Of a stretch of 5,463 nucleotides of DNA, positions 1 to 5,463 are shown piece by piece. This DNA is from Eubacteriales Family XIII. Incertae Sedis bacterium (lineage in GTDB: Bacteria > Bacillota > Clostridia > Peptostreptococcales > Anaerovoracaceae): positions 1 through 5,463 of the forward strand of contig JAISEX010000172.1 of assembly GCA_031263875.1 (NCBI GenBank), written 5' to 3'. Every line of letters starts with the position of its first letter. Position 1 is the stretch's first letter. The translations under genes were made by a program, and so were the position numbers. Under the pieces are notes generated by a model, which made no database searches, was not told the DNA's origin, and was given only the letters and a program-made list of their open reading frames with translations.

Positions 1-1964
1 CGGACAAAGCAGGCAACAAGAAGGACAAACGAGGCCGCGCGAAGCCCGATCAGAGGGGCGAACGCAAGCAGGAATATAAGAGCGCCCCGCGCAGGGCGCC
101 GATCATCGCGAGCAGTGCGCTCGAGAAGAAGCCCGTGCGTTCGCGGCCGCGGCCGAAAACGCAGCCGAAGCCCGCGGTGGAGAATACGATCGATCTCGCG
201 AGTCTGGCTCCCGGCACGAAGATAATCAACGTGCCGATAACGGTCGCCGGGTTTGCGGAGCAGACCGAGCAGACCATTACGGATATCATTATGACGCTGA
301 TGAAACTCGGCGTGATGGCGAACGTCAATCAGAATCTGGACGAAACGACCGTGGAACTTCTCGGCGCCGAACTCGACATTCCGATCCATATCGGAAGCGA
401 CGAGGGCAGCATTGAGGAGGAAGGTTTCGAGGACTTTGAGGACAGCGAAGCTGATCTCGTGCCGCGTCCGCCCATCATTACGGTGATGGGACATGTCGAT
501 CACGGAAAGACGTCGCTGCTCGACGCGATCCGCAAGACGAACGTGACGAAGGGCGAAGCCGGCGGAATTACGCAGCACATCGGCGCGTCGGAGGTGACGG
601 TGAACGGCGAGAGGATCGTCTTTCTCGACACGCCGGGGCACGAAGCGTTTACGGCCATGCGCGCGCGCGGCGCTCATGTAACGGATATCGCGGTGCTCGT
701 CGTTGCGGCTGACGACGGCGTGATGCCGCAGACGATCGAGTCGATCAGCCACGCGAAAGCCGCGGGCGTTCCGATTATCGTTGCGATAAACAAGATGGAC
801 AAACCGGGCGCGAATCCCGACCGCGTAAAGCAGGAACTCTCCGACCAGAATATTCTCGTCGAGGAATGGGGCGGCGATATTATCAGCGTGCCCGTGAGCG
901 CCAAGACGGGCGAGGGCATCGTGAACCTGCTGGAGATGATCCTTTTGCAGGCGGAAGTGCTCGAACTGAAGGCAAATCCGGAACGGCTCGCGATGGGAAC
1001 GGTCATAGAAGCGTATCTCGACAAGTCGCGCGGCGCGGTAGCGACCCTGCTCGTACTGAACGGAATGTTGGAAACGGGCGTGAGTATTGTCGCCGGAATG
1101 GCGAGCGGCCGCATTCGCGTTATGACGGATTTCAACGGCAAAAAGATTCGGAAGGCCGGCCCCTCCACCGCAGTGGAAGTGACGGGCCTCAGCGAGGTCC
1201 CGCAGGGCGGCGACGAATTCCGGGCGGTGCGTGACGATAAGGTCGCGCGCGAAATAGCGGAGAACAGAAAGCTGCGCCAGCGCGAGGAGATAATGGCGCG
1301 CACGTCGGGCGCAAGCCTCGACACGCTCTACAGCCGGATCAGCGCGAACGAGATCAAGGAGCTGAATATCATTATCAAGGGCGACGTGCAGGGCTCGGTC
1401 GGGGCGCTCACCGCGTCACTTGAGAAGCTCAGCAACGACGAGGTGAAGGTGAAGATCATTCACCGCGGCGTCGGCGCCATTACGGAATCCGACGTGATGC
1501 TCGCGGGCACGTCCCAGGCCGTTATCATCGGCTTCAACGTGCGTCCGAGCACGGCGGTCACTTCGCTCGCGGAGAGCGAGGGCGTCGAGATCAGGACGTA
1601 CCGCGTTATTTACGACGCGATCGGCGAGGTCGAATCCGCGATGAAGGGGCTTCTCGATCCCGAATTCCGCGAAGTCGTTCTCGGCGCGGCGGAGATACGG
1701 GAAACCTTCAAGGTGCCGGGCGTCGGCGTTATCGGCGGCGCGTACGTGACGGCCGGTCTGGTCAGAAGAAACGCGCAGGCCCGCGTGGTGCGCGACGGCA
1801 TCGTTATATATGAAGGAAACATCTCATCGCTCAAGAGATTTAAGGACGACGCGAAGGAAGTGAACCAGGGCTTCGAGTGCGGTATCGGGGTGGAAAATTT
1901 CAACGATATCAAGGTCGGCGACGTGGTGGAAGCCTTTGTGACCGAGGAGATCGAAAGGGAGTAG
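1..1964 (+). CDS. infB: Translation initiation factor IF-2, 5'-truncated by the window edge
   Basis: IF-2 is the cytoplasmic GTPase that delivers and checks fMet-tRNA on the 30S subunit and promotes 50S joining. The frame is open from base 3, so the GTG at 135 is an internal valine codon and the true start lies upstream; 653 residues are visible. The order is: a basic Lys/Arg/Pro/Gly-rich linker (3-190), an IF2_N-type helical domain (about 225-390), an acidic spacer (about 395-460), then the G domain. G-domain motifs are G1 GHVDHGKT (489-512), switch I GITQHIGA (564-587), G3 DTPGH (627-641), G4 NKMD (789-800) and G5 SAK (897-905). Domain II and a charged helix follow (about 990-1320), then the IF-2 core domain with [10 protein letters not shown] (from 1380), and the C2 domain that binds initiator tRNA, ending near ECGIGVENF. 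No key residue is missing. Its stop lies 9 bases before the rbfA fusion gene. Identity is certain; only the N-terminus is unseen. Confidence 0.98.
   Translation, partial: DKAGNKKDKRGRAKPDQRGERKQEYKSAPRRAPIIASSALEKKPVRSRPRPKTQPKPAVENTIDLASLAPGTKIINVPITVAGFAEQTEQTITDIIMTLMKLGVMANVNQNLDETTVELLGAELDIPIHIGSDEGSIEEEGFEDFEDSEADLVPRPPIITVMGHVDHGKTSLLDAIRKTNVTKGEAGGITQHIGASEVTVNGERIVFLDTPGHEAFTAMRARGAHVTDIAVLVVAADDGVMPQTIESISHAKAAGVPIIVAINKMDKPGANPDRVKQELSDQNILVEEWGGDIISVPVSAKTGEGIVNLLEMILLQAEVLELKANPERLAMGTVIEAYLDKSRGAVATLLVLNGMLETGVSIVAGMASGRIRVMTDFNGKKIRKAGPSTAVEVTGLSEVPQGGDEFRAVRDDKVAREIAENRKLRQREEIMARTSGASLDTLYSRISANEIKELNIIIKGDVQGSVGALTASLEKLSNDEVKVKIIHRGVGAITESDVMLAGTSQAVIIGFNVRPSTAVTSLAESEGVEIRTYRVIYDAIGEVESAMKGLLDPEFREVVLGAAEIRETFKVPGVGVIGGAYVTAGLVRRNAQARVVRDGIVIYEGNISSLKRFKDDAKEVNQGFECGIGVENFNDIKVGDVVEAFVTEEIERE
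1954..1961 (+). promoter_or_regulatory. Probable Shine-Dalgarno site for the rbfA-nrnA fusion gene
   Basis: AAAGGGAG lies in the last codons of infB, ending just before the infB TAG (1962-1964). The distance to the ATG at 1974 is 12 bases, longer than the usual 5-9, so it may be a modest site helped by ribosomes ending infB translation. It supports the start at 1974, which also matches the normal N-terminus of RbfA. None of the other gene starts in the window has a recognisable purine-rich site. Confidence 0.5.
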
Positions 1965-1973
1965 AAAGACCAC

Positions 1974-3314
1974 ATGCGAAAGAACTTCAGAGGGGGGCGG
2001 ATAGGCGAGGAGATCAGGCGCATTATCAGCGATATGCTGCTTCGCGAGTTGAAAGACCCCGGACTCAGCGGCCTCGTGAGCGTTACGGGCGTCAAAGCGT
2101 CCGACGACGGTTCCTATGCCGCGGTCTATGTAACGAAGCTCGTGGGCGGCGAATCCGGAGAGCTCGGCGAGGACGAAGAGCGCGAGATGATAGCCGCGTT
2201 CGATCGCGCCAAGGGCCTGATCAGACACGAGATAGGAGCGCGGCTCGGCCTCCGGCACGCGCCGGAACTGCAATTCAAGCTTGATGTTTCCGAAGCCTAC
2301 GGGCGGCATATCGAGGGAATTATAAAGGATCTCGGCCTCGTGCGCGAAAAGCCGATGAACACGTTTGCCCAACTGTTCGAGGCGATAACGGACGCGGATA
2401 CCATCCGCATCTACCCGCATGAAAATATGGATGCGGACACCTACGGCACGTCGGTCGCGGTCTGCCTCGCGCTTCGCGGCATCGGTAAGGATTGCGCGGT
2501 GGTTATCGACGAAAAGATACCGGATAATATTCGGTTTCTCGATAACGGCTGCACGAAGAACGCGGAGGACGCCGACGCCGACGCTGATCTGGCGATGCTT
2601 GTTGACGGAGCGGAAAAGGAACGGCTGGGTTCGTTCCGGGCGGCTCTGTTTGCGGGCGCGGAGAAGAAGATGTGTTTTGACCACCATTCGTCGAGCAAAG
2701 CGCTGTGGGACTATAATTACATCGACGCCGACGCTGCGGCTACCGCGGAGATAATCTATGATTTTCTGACGGAAAACGCCGTCGCGATAGGCGAGCCGAT
2801 CGCGGAAGCGCTCTACACGGGCATCGTGACGGATACGGGCAAATTCCAATACGCGAACACCACGCCAAAGACGCTGCGCATCGCGTCGAGCCTCATTGAA
2901 CTCGGCGTCAGGCCGGACAAGATATCGAACGAGGTCTATCAGAATATCCGGCTCGAAAAAATGCGCCTCGAAAGCGCCGTGCTCGGCACGCTGAAAAGCG
3001 TCGCGGACGGCAAGGCTGTTATCGCCACGCTGTCAAGGGATATGCTTGACGGAACCGGCGCGATCGATGAGGAAACCGAGGGCATGGCGGAAATACTCCG
3101 CTCCATCCGCGGCGTCGAAGTTTCCGTGTTCCTGCGCGAAAACGAAGAAGGCAAGGTGAAGGCCAGCATGAGAGCGAAGTCGTATTACGACGTGTCGCGT
3201 CTGGCGCAGCGGTTCGGCGGCGGCGGTCACCGGCGCGCGGCCGGCTTTACCGCGGATAAACCGCTTGCCGAAGTCGTCGCGGAAATAGCGGACATTCTCG
3301 GCCAAACGCTCTGA
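1974..3314 (+). CDS. Fusion protein: ribosome-binding factor A + NrnA-type DHH nano-RNase/pAp phosphatase
   Basis: One 446-residue frame carries two complete proteins usually made by adjacent genes. Residues 1-127 are RbfA, a KH-fold factor that binds immature 30S subunits and helps 16S rRNA 5'-end maturation; the signatures are RIGEEIRRI (9-17), ELKDP (25-29), LVSVTGVKAS (34-43) and LRHAPELQFKLD (93-104). Residues 128-446 match NrnA, a Mn2+-dependent DHH/DHHA1 enzyme that degrades 2-5 nt RNAs and dephosphorylates pAp. Its metal ligands are all visible: motif I H149, D153 and D155; motif II D211; motif III DHH 236-238; motif IV D287 in TGIVTDTGKF; DHHA1 substrate motif FGGGGHRRAAG (414-424). 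The NrnA part is about 319 residues, the normal full length. There is almost no linker: the first residue of a normal NrnA start is the in-frame ATG at 2355, which has no close ribosome-binding site. The start at 1974 follows a GGGAG site in infB, and the end overlaps truB by one base. Domain identities are firm; whether the fusion is genuine rather than a sequence error is less sure. Confidence 0.93.
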   Translation: MRKNFRGGRIGEEIRRIISDMLLRELKDPGLSGLVSVTGVKASDDGSYAAVYVTKLVGGESGELGEDEEREMIAAFDRAKGLIRHEIGARLGLRHAPELQFKLDVSEAYGRHIEGIIKDLGLVREKPMNTFAQLFEAITDADTIRIYPHENMDADTYGTSVAVCLALRGIGKDCAVVIDEKIPDNIRFLDNGCTKNAEDADADADLAMLVDGAEKERLGSFRAALFAGAEKKMCFDHHSSSKALWDYNYIDADAAATAEIIYDFLTENAVAIGEPIAEALYTGIVTDTGKFQYANTTPKTLRIASSLIELGVRPDKISNEVYQNIRLEKMRLESAVLGTLKSVADGKAVIATLSRDMLDGTGAIDEETEGMAEILRSIRGVEVSVFLRENEEGKVKASMRAKSYYDVSRLAQRFGGGGHRRAAGFTADKPLAEVVAEIADILGQTL

Positions 3315-4273
3315 TGAAATCCGGCATACTGGTTATCGATAAACCCGCGGGAATGACGTCGCACGACGCGGTCGCGTTGGTGCGCAGGCTCGCCGGCACG
3401 AAGAAAGTGGGGCACGGCGGCACGCTCGATCCTCTGGCGACGGGCGTGTTGCCCATCTTTATCGGGAACGCGACGCGCGTTATCGAGTACCTGCACGAGA
3501 AGGACGATCCGCGCGCGAAGAAATACCGCGCGGAAATGCGTCTTGGCATCGTGACCGACACGCAGGATATAACGGGGGAAACGCTTGCGGAGATGCCGCC
3601 GGAATTTTCCTTCCCGTCTTTGCCCGTAATAGAATCGGTTCTGAAATCCTTTGAGGGCGAGGGCGAGCAGACGCCGCCGGCATATTCCGCGATAAAATAC
3701 CAGGGCAAAAAACTCTACGATTACGCGCGGTCGGGAGCGGACATACCGGACGAGGCCCTGCGAAAGCGCCGGATAGTCGTCGACAGTATCGAGATGATCG
3801 ACTGTCAACCGGAATCCTTGACAGCGTGTTTTGAGATAACCTGTTCGGGCGGCCTCTACGTTCGGACGATCTGCCACGACGCGGGAAAATTGCTCGGCTG
3901 CGGCGCGGCGATGAGCGCGCTGAGGCGGCTGAAAAGCGGACCCTTCGTTATAGCGGAAAGCGTGACGCCCGATGAACTGAAGCGGATCGCGGAGGACGGC
4001 GGCCCGGACGCGCTGCCGATGCTTCCCGCGGACAGTGCGCTTCGCGGCATGCCGAAGATGGCGCTGACGCGCGAAGACACGGAGCGGTTTTTATCCGGCA
4101 TACGGCTGAGCGGTATCGCGGCAGCGGAAGATGAAGGCGCGGAGGCAGACGGTACGAAGCGGACAGTCGCCGTATACGACGGCGATACGGACAGCGAAAA
4201 CTTTATCGGCATCGCCATCTGCAAGAGCGGCGTCTTGAAACCGCGCAAGGTTCTGCGGCAGATTACACAATAA
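3314..4273 (+). CDS. truB: tRNA pseudouridine(55) synthase
   Basis: TruB isomerises U55 in the T-loop of most tRNAs to pseudouridine and also acts as a tRNA folding chaperone. The 319-residue protein starts with the classical GILVIDKPAGMTSHD. The catalytic motif GHGGTLDPLATGVLP (33-47) has the nucleophile Asp39. Other family motifs are KKYRAEMRLG with Tyr71 (69-78), PPAYSAIKYQGKKLYDYAR (121-139) and CSGGLYVRTICHDAG with Arg184 (177-191). The C-terminal section (about 249-315) is the smaller RNA-binding region and contains an Ala/Glu/Asp-rich stretch at 268-280 that looks like a loop insertion. The ATG shares one base with the TGA of the preceding gene (TGATG at 3312-3316) and has no Shine-Dalgarno sequence, so translation is probably coupled to the upstream gene. 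The length is slightly above the common ~290-310 residues. Identity is certain. Confidence 0.98.
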   Translation: MKSGILVIDKPAGMTSHDAVALVRRLAGTKKVGHGGTLDPLATGVLPIFIGNATRVIEYLHEKDDPRAKKYRAEMRLGIVTDTQDITGETLAEMPPEFSFPSLPVIESVLKSFEGEGEQTPPAYSAIKYQGKKLYDYARSGADIPDEALRKRRIVVDSIEMIDCQPESLTACFEITCSGGLYVRTICHDAGKLLGCGAAMSALRRLKSGPFVIAESVTPDELKRIAEDGGPDALPMLPADSALRGMPKMALTREDTERFLSGIRLSGIAAAEDEGAEADGTKRTVAVYDGDTDSENFIGIAICKSGVLKPRKVLRQITQ

Positions 4274-4277
4274 TGAA

Positions 4278-5204
4278 ATGAAGATATTTGAAGACACGAA
4301 CACTATTGCGATTACCCGCGGCACCGCCGTCGCGCTGGGACATTTCGACGGCGTTCACAAAGGGCACGTGAAACTTATCGCGCAGATGACGGCTTACGCG
4401 GCCAAACACGGCCTCGCGAGCTGCGTCTTTACGTTCTCGAACAGCCCGAAGAATTTTATGCGCGGAAAGACCGTCGTGAAATCCATTCTCACGCAGACTG
4501 AAAAGCGCGAGCTGATTCGCGGCCTCGGCGTCGATTACCTCGTGTCCGTGCCGTTCGACGAAACGTTCCATGAGATGACGCCGCGCGCGTTTATCGATGA
4601 TCTGGCGCTTGGCGCGATGCGCGCGAAGGCCATCGGTTGCGGCTTCAATTTCCGGTTTGGGAAAAACGCAAAGGGCGATACCGGGACGCTCGAACGCGCC
4701 GCGACCGCGGAAGGCTTCGTCTTGAATGTTCTGCCGCCCGTCAAGATAAACGGCGTCCTCGTCAGCAGCACCATGATCCGTGAGCTGATACAGGCCGGCG
4801 ACGTGGGCCTGTGCGTCAATTATCTGGGGCGCCGGTTCGCTCTGTCCGGCGCCGTGATACACGGCGAAGCGAACGGCCGCAAGCTCGGCTTCCCGACCGC
4901 AAACGTCGTGCCGCCGGAGGGCATGGTCCTGCCCGCGGACGGCGTCTACGCGACCCTCGTGTCTATCGGCAAGGAGCAGGAAGCGCGCCCCGCTGTGACC
5001 AATATCGGCGTCCGGCCGACGTTCGGCGGGAAAGTCCGGCTGTCGGAAACCCATGTCTTAGACTTCGACGGCAATCTTTATGGCAAAACCATCCGCGTCG
5101 AATTCGTCAAACGGCTGCGCGGCGAGGTGAAGTTCGACAGCTTCGACCAGCTCTCCGCACAGATCGCGTCCGACAGCAGAAACGCGAAACGGGTCCTGCG
5201 CTAG
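4278..5204 (+). CDS. ribF: Bifunctional riboflavin kinase / FMN adenylyltransferase (FAD synthetase)
   Basis: RibF phosphorylates riboflavin to FMN and then adenylylates FMN to FAD in the cytoplasm. At 308 residues it has the usual two-domain length. The N-terminal nucleotidyltransferase domain shows GHFDGVHKGH (21-30), the HxGH-like ATP-binding motif, then GCGFNFRFGKNAKGD (120-134) and SSTMIRELI (163-171). The C-terminal kinase domain shows HGEANGRKLGFPTANV (195-210), with the PTAN ATP/Mg2+ motif, DGVYATLV (221-228), TNIGVRPTFGG (241-251) and ETHVLDFDGNLYG (257-269), with Glu257 the likely catalytic base. I chose the ATG at 4278 because it leads straight into the domain and the upstream ATG at 4273 meets a stop after two codons. 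It is four bases after truB, with no clear Shine-Dalgarno site, so coupling to truB is likely. It appears to be the last gene of this operon in the window. Confidence 0.97.
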   Translation: MKIFEDTNTIAITRGTAVALGHFDGVHKGHVKLIAQMTAYAAKHGLASCVFTFSNSPKNFMRGKTVVKSILTQTEKRELIRGLGVDYLVSVPFDETFHEMTPRAFIDDLALGAMRAKAIGCGFNFRFGKNAKGDTGTLERAATAEGFVLNVLPPVKINGVLVSSTMIRELIQAGDVGLCVNYLGRRFALSGAVIHGEANGRKLGFPTANVVPPEGMVLPADGVYATLVSIGKEQEARPAVTNIGVRPTFGGKVRLSETHVLDFDGNLYGKTIRVEFVKRLRGEVKFDSFDQLSAQIASDSRNAKRVLR

Positions 5205-5302
5205 TTCCCGGCGTCCGCGGAAGTTTCCCGCAACCCCTGTGCGCGTCTGTCATGAGAGTTGCAACGAAATGGGCTTAATCGGATTTATGGCTAGCTGATT
5301 TC

Positions 5303-5308
5303 TATAAT
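5303..5308 (+). promoter_or_regulatory. Putative -10 promoter element
   Basis: A perfect TATAAT sits in the middle of the AT-rich tract. There is no convincing -35 at 16-18 bases upstream (5279-5286 reads roughly TCGGATTT) and no extended TG motif directly before it, so it rests on the -10 and the base composition alone. Transcription from here would begin near 5315 and run through the hairpins at 5339-5447. In a tract this AT-rich, a TATAAT can arise by chance. Confidence 0.35.
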
Positions 5309-5338
5309 ATTTCATTAAAGTAATTTGATTGTAATTCT

Positions 5339-5360
5339 ATTGCGACTCCCGAGCCGCAAT
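5339..5360 (+). promoter_or_regulatory. Stem-loop in putative leader RNA
   Basis: ATTGCG (5339-5344) and CGCAAT (5355-5360) are perfect inverted copies separated by a 10-base loop rich in C and purines. It would be the first structure in a transcript starting near 5315. It is followed by CCCC, not a T run, so it is not an intrinsic terminator. A six-pair stem alone is modest evidence. Confidence 0.4.
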
Positions 5361-5373
5361 CCCCTAGAACGAG

Positions 5374-5411
5374 GTTTCTTTTGGGCGCATGGGGCTGCCC
5401 TGCGGAGGAAC
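5374..5411 (+). promoter_or_regulatory. Long imperfect hairpin covering a GGAGG sequence
   Basis: The inner stem pairs CGCA (5386-5389) with TGCG (5401-5404), and then, after one bulged T, GGG (5391-5393) with CCC (5398-5400) around a four-base loop. An outer helix pairs GTTTCTT (5374-5380) with GAGGAAC (5405-5411), including two G-U pairs, leaving TTGGG (5381-5385) as a bulge. TCCC (5360-5363) could additionally pair with GGGA (5412-5415). The GGAGG at 5404-5408 lies within the paired 3' strand. No ATG, GTG or TTG initiates a sensible protein right after it, so it may be structural rather than a ribosome site. Pairing was worked out by eye. Confidence 0.4.
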
Positions 5412-5417
5412 GGGACA

Positions 5418-5447
5418 CCGCCATTGTTGAAATTTTAACAATAGCGG
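5418..5447. repeat. 30-bp near-perfect inverted repeat (operator-like palindrome or hairpin)
   Basis: The two 15-base arms meet with no spacer around the centre at AAATTT (5430-5435). CCGC (5418-5421) mirrors GCGG (5444-5447) and ATTGTT (5423-5428) mirrors AACAAT (5437-5442). There is one C/A mismatch (5422/5443) and one G/T position (5429/5436) that would pair as G-U in RNA. It could be a DNA site for a dimeric regulator or an RNA hairpin. It is not followed by a T run, so it is not a standard terminator for the + strand. Confidence 0.6.
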
Positions 5448-5463
5448 CGCTTCAAACACGACA

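Larger units (their letters stand above)
5205..5463. other. Non-coding region after ribF, probably operon end plus leader of an unseen downstream gene
   Basis: No credible protein is encoded on either strand here; the only open stretches are short and lack family features. The first ~70 bases are GC-rich like the genes and contain no clear intrinsic terminator (no strong GC stem followed by a T run). Bases 5275-5340 are strongly AT-rich, with only 15 G/C in 66. From 5339 to 5447 there are three consecutive potential stem-loops or inverted repeats, listed separately. The composition switch plus ordered structures suggests a promoter and a structured 5' leader or small RNA. In many bacteria rpsO follows ribF and has an autoregulatory leader. 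That analogy is an inference, since no S15 coding sequence is reached. Confidence 0.6.

Noticed and set aside
135..137. GTG at 135 as the infB start
   Set aside because: The frame stays open from base 3 and encodes a basic linker typical of IF-2 ahead of the IF2_N domain, so this is an internal valine codon.
1824..2849. Long open frame on the minus strand (341 codons) opposite the rbfA-nrnA fusion
   Set aside because: It is antisense to a well-supported gene, shows no family motifs, and long antisense frames are common in GC-rich coding DNA.
4263..5054. Long open frame on the minus strand opposite ribF
   Set aside because: It mirrors conserved RibF coding sequence, has no recognisable domain and has no ribosome-binding site; it is a compositional shadow.
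5205..5275. Rho-independent terminator directly after ribF
   Set aside because: Only a weak four-pair GCGG/CCGC stem (5217-5231) is present and no T run follows.
4811..5278. Plus-strand frame overlapping the end of ribF and running past its stop
   Set aside because: Its translation is an Arg/Pro-rich out-of-frame reading of the riboflavin kinase domain, with no motif of its own.
5221..5280. SRP 4.5S RNA-like string (TTTCCCGCAACCCC)
   Set aside because: It resembles one arm of bacterial 4.5S RNA, but the conserved GGTCAGG...GGAAGGAAGCAGCC domain IV is absent downstream.
5391..5425. tmRNA or RNase P RNA 5' end (GGGGCTG, GAGGAA)
   Set aside because: The tmRNA TTCGACGGG signature is missing, and after GAGGAA the RNase P conserved AGTCCGGGC block does not follow.
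5381..5463. Possible protein start from TTG 5381 or ATG 5389
   Set aside because: The ATG frame stops after 13 codons. The TTG frame is open to the edge but gives an unfamiliar peptide and would begin inside a hairpin; more downstream sequence is needed to call a gene.

Overview
The window holds the 3' part of a conserved bacterial translation and RNA-processing operon, all on the + strand and packed with almost no spacing. In order it contains infB (5' end missing), one gene that fuses RbfA to an NrnA-type DHH phosphoesterase, truB, ribF, and then 259 bases of non-coding DNA at the right edge. The order infB-rbfA-nrnA-truB-ribF is typical of Clostridia and related Bacillota, and similar orders occur in Actinobacteria. 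The DNA is clearly GC-rich, so a GC-rich, probably uncultured clostridial lineage is my best guess. This is an inference from gene order, not a placement.

Layout: 1-1964 is IF-2, from the end of its basic linker through the GTPase and C-terminal domains. 1974-3314 is a single reading frame with ribosome-binding factor A (residues 1-127) joined directly to a complete DHH/DHHA1 nano-RNase/pAp phosphatase (from residue 128). 3314-4273 is tRNA Psi55 synthase TruB, whose start overlaps the preceding stop by one base. 4278-5204 is the bifunctional riboflavin kinase/FAD synthetase RibF, four bases after truB. From about 5275 the DNA turns AT-rich (15 G/C in the 66 bases of 5275-5340), with a perfect TATAAT, and is followed by three potential stem-loops or inverted repeats up to the window end.

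How the genes work together: IF-2 places initiator tRNA on the 30S subunit. RbfA matures the 30S subunit. NrnA-type enzymes finish RNA breakdown by removing 2-5 nt RNAs, and they also recycle pAp. TruB modifies the tRNA T-loop. RibF makes FMN and FAD. The short gaps and the stop/start overlap point to one transcript with translational coupling. The right-hand region looks like a new promoter and a structured leader for a gene just outside the window. By analogy with other bacteria that gene could be rpsO (S15), but the window does not show it.

The most notable feature is the RbfA-NrnA fusion; the second is the structured, AT-rich segment after ribF. I see no mobile element, CRISPR array, tRNA or rRNA gene, and no clear evidence of an entirely new system.
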